In this document: in pieces, positions 54,164-64,000 of the stretch | Layout: each line of letters opens with the position of its first letter | How positions within the stretch are numbered: position 1 is the stretch's first letter | DNA from: Eretmocerus hayati | Lineage: Eukaryota > Arthropoda > Insecta > Hymenoptera > Aphelinidae | Assembly: GCA_029851415.1 (NCBI GenBank) | Contig: CM056741.1 | Span: 70,050,282 to 70,114,281 of the forward strand | Length of the DNA: 64,000 nt | Direction of reading: 5' to 3' | Position numbers and translations under genes: made by a program | The notes under the pieces: generated by a model | Databases searched by the model: none | What the model was told of the DNA's origin: nothing | What the model saw: only the letters and a program-made list of their open reading frames with translations

Positions 54164-56162
54164 AGAAAAGATCATCTCAATCATCTTTACAGCAGTTAAT
54201 CTCCATGGTTATCGTGATGAGCTCATTCCATAATTCTAGTTATCAATATTTGGAGACTGATCATTCCCGTTTGGTTCCAGGAGATGAAAGTGAATTGGAC
54301 CTCATCACTGAGCAATCAAACGAAACAAGACACAAGTAGTGAGTATCACTTCTTCTTTGTTGTAATGGGAAATCTTATCTTCGGGGCGGAGTTGAGAGAT
54401 TCAATAATATATCTTGGAGAATTGAAAAAAAGCATTTTAAGAAAAATATCTAGTTATGATCACACTGAAATACAATTCCATTGAATCGCCCACGTACAAG
54501 CCTGGTGAGATTGTAGCGAGGGGGAAGGTTCACAAGAGCTCTTGGCAGGTTTTCTGCTCACGTTTCAAATGCGTTGAACCGCATCTTGCCATCTAACTCT
54601 CTTTTTGAGCCTCAGAGATTTTAGAGGAGAAAATCCGAAAAATTTTGCAAAAAAAGTTCAAAACAAAATTTTCATCTGCGTGTCAGGGTGAAGGAGTTTT
54701 TCTAATTTTTGTTATGGCCATGGATGTTCATATTTTGACTTATAGCATTGGAGAGAAGTATTTGAAACGATATCCGAAACTCGCCGCTTTTCGATACACT
54801 ATTTTTTCCTTTGAATCATATCATTCTGATTAGGCACCAAACTCTCACAGATCTAATGTGTTCAAAGTGCCAGTACCTCGTGCTTTGACCCTCGCTCAGC
54901 TGGCCTAGATCTGATCATCGCGGACATTTCCCAAGCGTGTCCAGGTTGTCAATTCTCTTGGGAGAGAATTACAATTGAACCAGATTGGTCCTCCCTCAAG
55001 ATAGCATAGCGAGAATAGCCCTTCAATGCCCCTAGCCAATCTGGGGAATTCAAGACTGACCTTCCTCGTTGGATATTGCGTACAAAACCTATTCAGCCAC
55101 GGTTGGAAGAATGAACTAATGACGATTATGAGGCGCACTACCATAACTGGGACGAAATTTCATGCAGAGCGGTGGCTCACCCTACGCACTCCATACTATT
55201 TCATTTCACACTGAATACGAGCGCTACTCGGAAAATCGAATACGCGAAGGACTGTAAATTTTTCACTGTTGCAGACGATTCTCACCCATTGCCTCGAATG
55301 GCTTCCCGAATGACCGTTTCCCTGAAAGACACTTTTCCCGAATGTAAAATCTCACAAACGAATTATTCCCCCGAATGGATGCTCTGCCGAACAATAAACT
55401 CTGGGAAAAAATCGTATCAGAACAACTTTAACCACGAATTCATCCATTGGAATATCATATCAACGATAGTAATATCGCATCCTCTTCTCCAGATTGAAAA
55501 TTAATCTCTAAAAATTTTTTCATCAAGGCGTCAAATATATCGTGAGAAATTTTCTTTTCAAAGTAGATACATCGCGTCAGAACACAGACAATTTCCAAAG
55601 TCAGGTTAACAATTTTTGTAATGTAATTGTACTGAATATGCCTTCTGTACTCAGGACTTGCATGCCCCCATGTGTCTATCTCAGGAATGGGCACTTGTTG
55701 ACTTCCAGCAATTTTTTTTACGTTCGTTATGTTAAAATATGACGAAATTAATGCTTTGGACCACCGCGAAATGATTTCTCCGAAGTAAAAGAAATTTATA
55801 AGGGCTTCATCAACAACTTATAAAATGACTTCGATAGTCTTATTTAACCCGGGAAATCGCAGGGCCTAGAGCGGCACTTGGCATATTGCGACCCCTGATG
55901 ATCCGGTGCTGAGGAATTTGCAATGGCTGATGGTCCGTCAATTCACTGCGACGAACGATGACGATGACGATGTCACGGCACTCTCGTGAGCTCTTGATTT
56001 CAATAATCGCAGCAGAAAATTGCTTGCTCACATGGGAAAAAAAACAAGAAAACCCACAAAATACTTAATTTTTCTTTACCCGTAGCGAATTTTTGTATAC
56101 TCATACGCAAATTACGAAATATGGAAGATCATCAATTTTAATGGAAAACCAAAAGTATCTTA
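54164..56162. other. no recognisable feature
   Basis: Only short frames on either strand, none with recognisable motifs, and no repeats shared with the rest of the window were noted. Confidence 0.45.
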
Positions 56163-56470
56163 CAGGTTAAGTACACCCAATTTATTGAGCTTTTGATGAA
56201 ACTATTACCATTGCTATAAGGAACTAAATTACTTTCCTGGATTTTCTGAAGCTACAATTCCTCACATTGATGCGCCGATCCCCACCTGATCTTGGAAAAA
56301 TCGTGATAGCTCGGCTTTGATCGGTCAAAAATAAGCTCAATTTAGCTCATTTTGAAGATCTTACGAAAAGATTCAAAATGAGCCTAGATACGTTGAAAGA
56401 TATTCGAGTAGGCCAAGGCTATTGGTGAAACGGCGTGGCGTGAGGAAGGCATGTTGGATACAATTACCTT
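56163..56470. mobile_element. small element related to 37317-38757
   Basis: Ends AGGTTAAGTACACCCAATTT and the inverted ATGTTGGATACAATTACCTT resemble the GTACCCAACTTG ends of the larger element. The interior shares TTAGCTCATTTTGAAG..CTTA and GATACGTTGAAA-like stretches with it. About 300 bp, non-coding. Confidence 0.6.
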
Positions 56471-56649
56471 ATTCAAAACAGATATCATCATCAATAGAAA
56501 ACGCATCGTGATACCATACGTTTGAAAGATCGTCATTCAGGAAAAGGCACTCGGAAAATAGGTTTTCGGGAGAAGTGGACTTCGGACAATCAGCCATTCT
56601 GGAAGTAGGATTCGGGTTAATGATCGGGAATGGCCACAGACTATCGTTT

Positions 56650-58710
56650 GAGCTCGTTCCGTCGACCCTTTGCAAGATCGCTGCACCATGCGTGGGCTCA
56701 TCGTCGCCATCTCATAATCCATCGTGAGAGCGTCACACTCTCTGCGGACACCTGGGACGCGCGCGGGGGAGGACGGTCGCATGCAAGATTCTTCGTGCCT
56801 CGCGCTGCTGCTCCGCTGACCGCGGGAAGTTTGCACCGCGACCGTTGCCTCTCATCCGCGCTTGAGCTCGGCATCGCTAGGCGCCACTTCTATCCCGACC
56901 CCATCTCTCTCTTTCACTTTTCTTCACTCGCTTGCGATGCTGCGGCAGTGTCAACGGGACTATGCGGGGTTGCTGGCGCATAGCGGACACTATATACGCC
57001 AGCGCACTGGCTATCCGGGGGTGGCGCTGGGCGCCGGGTGTCGGGGGGTGGCGTTGGCGCAGCGCAGCGCAGCAGCCGCGGTGGCTCCGCGCTCCGACCA
57101 GGCCGTGCGAGCTGCTGATGCTAAGGAAAGCAGCTCCCACCCTCCCACCCAGGCAGCCCCTGCAGCCCCCGAACTACCCCGCGCTGCCAGCAGCCAGGTC
57201 AGTTTCGACTCTAGCCCCGAGCCGACGAGACGTGACACGTGGCTGGCTCTAACCCGGCCGCAACAGCAGCAGCAGCGGCGGCACAAAGAAGGCGAGCTTG
57301 CAGCACGGCAGCGGGCGCTGCACCTCCTGCTCCATCTCGTCGCCTCCGTCATCGTCGCGTCGCTTTGTGCAAGCTCGGGCCGTGCAAGCTCGAGCGCGGC
57401 GGCCCGTACGGCTACTGGTTGATTCATCGCGCCCACTGCGCCGCAGCGAGATTGCTTCGCCTCCTCCTGCTCCTCCCGCCGCCGCCGCCGCTGCCGTAGC
57501 TGTCGCATTGCCCGCTCGATGCCTTCGCACAGCTGTGACCCACCGAGCGCCGCGGCTCTTTGTCGCATCGCCGCACGACTGTGATATAGCCGCAACTATA
57601 ACAAAATACAACGAAACCAGCCCCGTCGCTATCTGTTGATCCGCGAGGTCGGCTGGCTATCGTCGCTGCGGGACCTCGTATCAACCCTGCACAACGAACA
57701 AGGCAACGCCAAGTAAATACCTCAGCGCGCGCTTTGCGATCCCGGAGCATCGCCGATTCGCGAGCCGCAACGATTTTTCACAAGCGAGCAGCGCAACGTA
57801 GCTTTTCTAGTGTAACGCATCGAACGACCAAGCAAAATCCGTAGAGGCACGCCAGGAGCGCGCCAACGACACACTGTGCAAATCGAGGGAGCAAGATTCC
57901 TGCAGAGTACGTAGCCTAGATATCGACTAGAACCGTGCAAGTATAGTCGCAGATATTTCGCTAGATTACGGAAGGCTAGATAGAGAGACGCAGCGATTGA
58001 CAAGATTTTACACTTTACAAGCAGCAAGTGCAGTTTTGGATGCTCATTATCCGCCTTTTTTTACCTTTATACCTCGTTGTTCTCCACGATTCGTGCTGAA
58101 GTGATGTGAGAAAAGACAAGAGTGAAACGAATAAAGAGGCAAGTGCATCTTTCCAGCTACGTTATGCCTCGCGCCACTTGAGAGGCAGCATCTCGAAGCC
58201 CCGTCTCGAGAGCCCATCACCTCTTCTCTCCCTCTCGCTCTTCAGCAGAAAAGCCAAGACGACGAGGAATTATTTCAAGTGTAATACGACCCTTGCCGGG
58301 GAGAGAAATGCGCAATGTTCTTTGCGCTCCTGTGAACACCGAGGTGCTCAAGATAAGAAATACTATCCGTTTCCATATTCTCACGCTCGCTTTGAATAAG
58401 AATCGAGTGCGAAGAGTTCCTCGATCAGCATAAGCCTAATGCGGAATGAAATTTCTGCGCGTGAATCAATTAAATCAGAAGTATTGAGGACCATATATTA
58501 GAAATCGCTTAACTCTAGGGAGCAAAACCGATACGATTGATAACGAAGAACAGGCAGAGGAATTATTTATGAACTACTTACGAGTAGAGTGAAGACATAG
58601 ACACGATTATCTCATGAACAATTGAAAAGCAGCAATAAAGCAATCGATTGGAATCTACTTTACATCGAACGAAGTGGGAAACTTACGCTCCGGTACGAAA
58701 CAACTAAAAA
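56650..58710 (+). promoter_or_regulatory. CpG-rich promoter / 5' untranslated region of a host gene
   Basis: From about 56.7 to 58.0 kb the sequence becomes strongly GC- and CpG-rich, unlike the AT-rich surroundings, and it contains CAG/CAGCGG runs (about 57262-57285). Many overlapping open frames on both strands here reflect composition, not genes. It directly precedes the coding exon at 58711, so it most likely holds the transcription start and a long 5' untranslated region. The exact start site and any leader introns are not determined. Confidence 0.55.
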
Positions 58711-58879
58711 ATGCTAGCAATGTCGACTATGATGATGCCAACTACTATGACCGCGATGACGACTCCAGGCTCGATACCAACCCATTCTATGACCCAACAA
58801 AAAATTGAGTCGCAAAAGTTACCCAGCAACCCCGCAGTGACGCACCAAGTTAACCAGATTGTTACCGTCAATAAATCGG
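58711..58879 (+). CDS. first coding exon of an unidentified host gene
   Basis: ATG 58711 follows an in-frame TAA nine bases upstream (58705-58707), and a consensus donor GTGAGT begins at 58880, phase 1. The exon encodes 56 residues, very rich in Met and Thr at the start (MLAMSTMMMPTTMTAMTTPG) and ending in HQVNQIVTVNKS. No domain is recognisable; the Met/Thr/Pro/Gln-rich start would fit a nuclear regulator, but that is a guess. Further exons would lie beyond the donor, possibly outside the window. Confidence 0.6.
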
Positions 58880-61280
58880 GTGAGTAATCGTTTCAATCAA
58901 AAATTGACCATTAACGTGGAATAAACCTCGTATTACAATATGGATGAAAATTCCTAAATGAAGAATATACTACGTCCCTGCAATTGAATCTACGTTCAGC
59001 TCTGTCCTTTGTATTGTGCCAACTTGGTCAATAGACAAAAGATAATTCGATTCGAGCTCAACTTCCAAGCTGGTCAAGGTCGAAACTTGTTCAAGAGTTA
59101 GTAATGAAAAAATTGGAAATCCCGTGACCTAAAAAATCCTCCGATCAATCACTATCATCATACACTCCCTTCTGCAACAAAGGTTTCCCAGCCTTTTTGC
59201 TCAGTAATGGATCTATCATGTCTACCTTCGAGCATTGGAATGCAAATCGTTGTGCATCAGAACTTGTTTGGATACTGTCAACTCCTGAATCTTGATGAGA
59301 CAGATAGCAATCTCCCAAATAATCGCGAAACTTTGAGTAAATAGAGTGAACAGAAAAAAAGAGAACTTTGTCGTGCCGACACCTTCCTGTAGCTTTCCAT
59401 TCGACGCCAAACTCCTTGGAATGTAAATCTCACAGCTCATCTCATACCGACACTCAAATGGGAATTTATGTCAAACGGCGATCTTCGATATCATTCCAGG
59501 CTAACAAAAATCAATCACAAATAAATTCAAATGCATTCAACTACATTGAGCGTATTGTTTGGGATGTAAAAGAGAATATTAGAGCTCAGGCAAAGACAAA
59601 TGCTACATAAATTCCGAGAAATTCTTCATTACGGTCGCAGAAAGTCACTGTGGAAGAAAAGATGCATGTGTTGATGATATTCAAGCGTATTTAAAGAGTG
59701 ACAATTGGAAAGTCTCTTAACGATCTCCAAATGCAAATTCCTCAGAGTAAAGTACCCGCACGCTTTTTCTGAAGTGCTTATGTTTGCAGAAAAGAAACAC
59801 TCAACCTCTTGGACTAGAACCGTGAGATCTATACATTGACATTTCTAACAGACGATAAGTCAAGCACTCTTGGCAGTTCTCACTTAACTCACTCAACAAA
59901 TACAAGCGATTAAAGTAGTGTGCATCGAACCGGAGTGATTATCGGTTGCAGAAATTATTCAATTCGAATGGCATGAAATATTAGTATCATATCAATGCAT
60001 AAATTTGATCCATTGATTGACCTACATTATGAAATCTATCTCATTGTACGACATGAAGATTTTGAAATGATATTTTCCGCGCATTTTGCGATCCAAATAT
60101 TCTCGGGATGTACTCCTCAAACCCATCGAAACAAAAAGGAAGAGTGTAGAGCTTGTTTCACGTACAGTATCCGAACCAGTCTCTACTAGTCATTGAAGTT
60201 GGTGGTGGGAGCGAAGTTCTCTACAAAAGCACTAGCAACTGATATTTTCTTTAACATTTTCATAATGAGACCCCGTCTCAATATTTGATAACTTTCAACT
60301 AAACGTGCACTCGATTATTTTTGTACTTGAGCAATCCCGTAACTTCACAAGTCGTGTCAGTGTGTCATTCTTGATACAGATATCATTACTTTGATCATAA
60401 TTATCCTGAAGTTAGTCCGCATGCGGTCATCCTAAAAATTTCTCAAACTGTATTCAACACCATCGGGGAACATCAAAATCGCTCGAGTCACCTCTAAAAC
60501 TCTGTCATTCGAACCGTATCCTTTTACCGGTTGAACAGAATCCCAAGGGAAATCTTCATTTGGAAACTGTATAATTCATTGTTACACACACAATGTCAAA
60601 TAGACTCCCGAGTCTTTCAAATAACTTGATCCAGCTCACGACTCAATATTATCATGCTCGGGATTAGAATCGAACTATAAAAGTTGTCGGCAATTCGAGT
60701 ACCTTTTCAAAAAGTGAAGAATCACAAAAGGCCGAATATCTCGCAATCGTCAATATTAAGCCTCGCCTTCGCATGTTGGAATTAACCCATCAAATTGAAA
60801 AGGCACAATTACTGTTTTCTTCTATAGAACCGACATGTGATACTTTTTCTACCATCGAGATACAAATATTCACGAGCCCTATTTGCAAGAAAGTTCACGA
60901 AGTTCATAAAAACACGTATTCACATCGGCGCGATCAATATCACGATTAGCGTGTCAGCAACTCAGCAGTCATAGTCAACTTCTCTGAATTTCACTACCTC
61001 TACGTACTCAAGTCATATACTAACTGTCTACATACACTTATCAACATATAGTGAACGTGGCTGGTATCGCATACGTCTGTCATTCTTCAGAACTGGATTT
61101 CATCTGATTACATTTCACGTTATTTAAAACTTAGTTAGAAAGGTAATGAACTATCAGGATCTCAGCACTTTACGAATCTCATTTCAGACCATCTGAACTC
61201 GTGGAAGAGTGAAAGTCAGTAGTTATCGCTTGATGGGAATGTACATCGATGTACTCAGCCGTGACACTCATTGGACGGTC
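58880..61280 (+). other. likely intron of the 58711 gene; no feature seen
   Basis: AT-rich sequence with only short random frames. No further exon could be supported. Confidence 0.4.
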
Positions 61281-62146
61281 CTCTCTTAACTTCTCCGAGT
61301 GAGAGATCACTCGGTAGAGAGTCAGATATCAACAAAATCAAAAATTTCACTCGGAAGTTCGAGTGAAATTTCACTCGGATGCAAAAGTGAGACGCTCAAA
61401 TCAGATTTTAGGTTATGTTTTGCCGCTCGTTTGTTACTTATGGATCAATGCGTAGCTTTCAAAGAGGAAAATTGTAGATTTCCCGCAATATTTGTTGAAA
61501 AACTGAGCTAAGAAATGTCAATATCCTCTTCCATAAGTTTTATAAATATGCAGCCCAATATTATATCATATTACGTATTGTCAAAAAATTGATCAACCCC
61601 ATCAATATAGAAGCAATGCCCTGTTACCGGGGGAATGTAGGTTTCTCTTTCGTTGTTTCTTCACTCGAGACAATAACTAGTTTTCATATTTTCATTTCCA
61701 CTTACGACACGTATAAAGTTACGTGGTGCATCATTTACATAAGAGGGTGCTATGGACCACAGATGTCAACAGCAGCAGTAGTGTAGTGGAGAAGCCATCC
61801 GATTTACAATCAAGACGACCCGGCTCGATTCCCCGCCCTTTTCAAATTACAAAAATTTCAAAGTTGTCATGCCACACAGGCGGAGTAGATTTTTTTTCTT
61901 TTTTTCCAATCTTCGGATGATTAATAATAATTTATCAACTTTATAGCCCGCCACGGATTGATTAAATGAAAATTTTCAGTTTCAGCTAACTAACATTTGG
62001 ATTCACTCGGATTCCCCGAGTGAATGATCTCGCTCTTTTTTCTGAGTGAAATTCACTCGGTACCGAGTTGCCACGATTTCACTCCGAACTCCGAGTCAGA
62101 ACTCACTCTTTCCGAGTGAGATCTCACTCGGAAAAGTTAAGAGAGT
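61281..62146. mobile_element. terminal-inverted-repeat element with tRNA-like core, second copy type
   Basis: CTCTCTTAACTTCTCCGAGT at 61281 is mirrored by CGGAAAAGTTAAGAGAG ending at 62146, with 34-bp inverted repeats differing at about four positions. Several CACTCGGA/TCCGAGTG palindromes lie inside each end. The core carries the tRNA-like module 61777-61848. Size, CTCTCT start and internal module parallel 35957-36729, though the sequences differ widely. Confidence 0.78.
61777..61848 (+). other. tRNA-like module (A and B boxes)
   Basis: TAGTGTAGTGG (61779) and GGCTCGATTCC (61822) fit the A and B boxes of a polymerase III promoter at 43-base spacing. CAATCAAGA and CCCCGCC are shared in register with the module at 36344-36417. 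Stems are incomplete, so it is tRNA-derived rather than a tRNA gene. Confidence 0.6.
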
Positions 62147-62600
62147 CTGTCACTCCATTTCGATGAAACATCATTACTCTTGTTCTTAAGTTCATACACT
62201 TTTTAGCGTATCCTAGAGGGACTTTCCGATAAACTCATTGTGTTACTCGCGCAAAAACGAAGAAATCGACCTATTGCAGGTCCTTGTACATCAACGGGGA
62301 AATCAAGGAACTGCTTTCAACCGGAATGAAATTAGTGTTACTCGTGGTATATTTACGCCGTTCTCGGCGGTGTACACTTGCTGATAACCAACGGATGCAC
62401 TCCAAAATACCGAGAAATAGTGGATAATAGTACCAGAAAACCATATCCACTTCGCTACGCTGAGACTCTAGCGCGTTTGAGAGTACCATACGTTTGAATG
62501 GGGACAATTGAATATTTTATATGGACGAAGTCGTCATGAAACGTTCCATAAAATCTTTCAAAAAGTTCAAAAACACTCCAGATTTAGATTAGAACGACTA
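62147..62600. other. no recognisable feature
   Basis: No repeat or gene recognised. Confidence 0.45.
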
Positions 62601-62957
62601 ACAAGGGGAGGACCTGACCTTTGAATCACCAATCCTTTCCAAAATTTTTTTACAGTTTTGTGTCACCTAGAATATGAAGAATCCAGAGTAACTCCGTCAA
62701 ATGGGCCATCTGTCCAGAGCTACAAGCAAAAATGTTAGCGTTGCCAGTATATCTATATATATCTATATATATATATATATATATATCACTTTTTAACATG
62801 GGCCTATATGGGCAATGTTAATGTCATGGGCTGTAACTTTGAACAGGGGGCCCATTTGACAGAGTTGCTTTGGGTTCTTGATATTCTAGGTGGTACGAAA
62901 CTGTAAAAAAATTTGGGACAAGATTGGTGATCCAAAGGTCTGGTCCTCCCCTTGTAA
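62601..62957. mobile_element. hairpin MITE with AT microsatellite centre
   Basis: AAGGGGAGGACC at about 62606 is mirrored by GGTCCTCCCCTT ending near 62956, with arms including AATTTTTTTACAGTTT and GTCAAATGGGCC. A (TA)n run at about 62752-62786 lies near the centre. Same family as 6640-6955. Confidence 0.78.
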
Positions 62958-63640
62958 GTTCGTATTTAATATTTGCATCTTGTATGCCAATGGATGATGG
63001 GATCTGGCAGGACCGAGACTCTTCAATATTTAGTGTGTTTTTGCCACCTTTCGATAGGTCACAAGCCTCCATCATTACAATTGTGCGATCAAAATCATGA
63101 ACCCTAAAAGTTGAGAATCTTTGACATCCATTCAAGTATTCTATATGAGATCCCCGGCCAGCCAACCCCCGACGCTCACCCAAACAATGAAAATTTCGGA
63201 CCGAATTTTTGAAAAATTCCCAAAATGTGGGACAAGACTTTGTTCTGTAAGTCGTTTAGCGAATTTTTTCAGGTGATCCACATGAGAGGTTTTATTTTTG
63301 GAGACCTCAAAGAAGTTGTATAAAAAATTTAAGAGATGTACACAGTGTTTTTCAGTATTTTCACTTTTAGGGGCCAAAAGTCAAAAGTTTCTGGAATTTT
63401 CTTGTATACATAGATATACTGGCAATGTTAACATTTTTGCTTGTGGCTCTGAAGAGGAGGTCCATTTGACGGAGTTACTCTGGATTCTCCATACTCCAGG
63501 TGACACAAAACTGTAAAAGAATTTTGGAAAGGATTGGTGATCCATAGATCTGGTCCTCCCCTTGTCAGTGGCAACCCAGGGAACACCATTATGGAATTGT
63601 TCAACCTGAAACAAGGAATTTTCGATTTCTCAGACACCAT
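62958..63640. mobile_element. partial copy of the same MITE family plus internal sequence
   Basis: 63412-63570 repeats the right half of the hairpin (ATACTGGCAATGTTAACAT, TCTGGTCCTCCCCTTGT) in direct orientation. The sequence between (about 62958-63411) may be the interior of a longer family member; no transposase motif was recognised in it. Confidence 0.55.
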
Positions 63641-63749
63641 CTTGAATCCTCCATTTTATTTTCGATGCTCGTCTCTATTTGAGTGATCCCGTGAATCTTG
63701 ATACAAAAGTACCTGTTGCAAATTAATCCAAATCTGCTTCAGAGGTATG

Positions 63750-64000
63750 GGTGCCCAGGTTGCACTGAGTTGCATGTTTTGGGTGTCTCAATGTGCGTGT
63801 AGAATGTTTCCTCGTAAAACTGAAGCGTTCTGCATGGGTGGGCAGAAGAGTGCCCCATTCGACACATTGATAGCCGTGCTCGAGAGTATATCGAAGCTAT
63901 GGAGCAGCTCCGCTGTGTTTACGCCAAAGTAGAGCATTCTAAGCTCCTCATGATCCTCGAACGTGTTTTATACGGATGCGAAACATGGGCACTAACGAAG
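63750..64000 (+). pseudogene. non-LTR reverse transcriptase C-terminal fragment, cut by window end
   Basis: One frame encodes KSAPFDTLIAVLESI (about 63840) and a shifted frame at 63944-64000 encodes ERVLYGCETWALTK, the conserved LYGCETW segment just after the RT domain of many insect LINEs. Frames are broken, so this is a decayed copy. More of it lies to the right of the window. Confidence 0.6.

Noticed and set aside
55840..56031. CCGTCAATTC, a motif found in small-subunit rRNA
   Set aside because: Flanking sequence does not continue as rRNA; the match is a short coincidence.
56537..57750. Many overlapping open frames of 100-190 codons near the CpG-rich region
   Set aside because: GC-rich DNA has few stops; frames overlap on both strands and none shows a domain.

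Overview
The window is animal (insect-type) nuclear DNA. It has phase-matched GT-AG introns, an insect immune-type clip-domain serine protease homologue, short TTAGG-like motifs and a very high transposon load. The insect order cannot be read from the sequence. No bacterial operon, rRNA gene or CRISPR array is present.

One complete host gene could be assembled. It is a six-exon, minus-strand gene (start codon at 25176, stop at 5872) whose exons join in frame into a 522-residue secreted clip-domain serine protease homologue. The catalytic serine position is glycine (GDGGSP), so it should be a non-catalytic cofactor of the prophenoloxidase-activating type. Its three longest introns (4.1, 1.9 and 11.6 kb) each contain at least one long inverted-repeat (fold-back) element. 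The largest intron carries a 3.7-kb palindromic element (14822-23578), and one arm of that element is interrupted by an apparently intact DIRS-type tyrosine-recombinase retrotransposon (15081-20145). The DIRS element has inverted terminal repeats, the diagnostic internal complementary region, gag (probably spliced), RT-RNase H-methyltransferase-like and tyrosine recombinase frames. A second host gene begins near the right side: a CpG-rich promoter-like region (about 56.7-58.0 kb) precedes a first coding exon at 58711-58879 whose family I do not recognise.

The DNA between the two genes (25-56 kb) is almost entirely repeats: long palindromes (30256-33751, 43629-45359, 39009-39727), nested inverted arms (37010-37319/45361-45724 and 38757-38990/43393-43622), a 5'-truncated non-LTR retrotransposon (39812-43050, minus strand), two small elements flanked by TTAA, CAGCCT-rich satellite blocks, and a strongly pyrimidine-biased tandem array (about 48.0-50.3 kb) punctuated by five copies of a roughly 105-nt hairpin whose stem changes in a compensatory way. 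Two other elements (35957-36729 and 61281-62146) share inverted ends rich in GAGTGA/TCACTC and an internal tRNA-like module with A and B boxes at tRNA spacing. The right edge holds hairpin MITEs and a fragment of another non-LTR reverse transcriptase.

The host genes are read outward from a transposon-dense core. The fold-back elements inside the introns would be transcribed as part of the host pre-mRNA and could form long double-stranded RNA. The most unusual observations are the DIRS-in-foldback-in-intron nesting, the inferred in-phase gag intron, the covarying hairpin array and the tRNA-like core in a terminal-inverted-repeat element.
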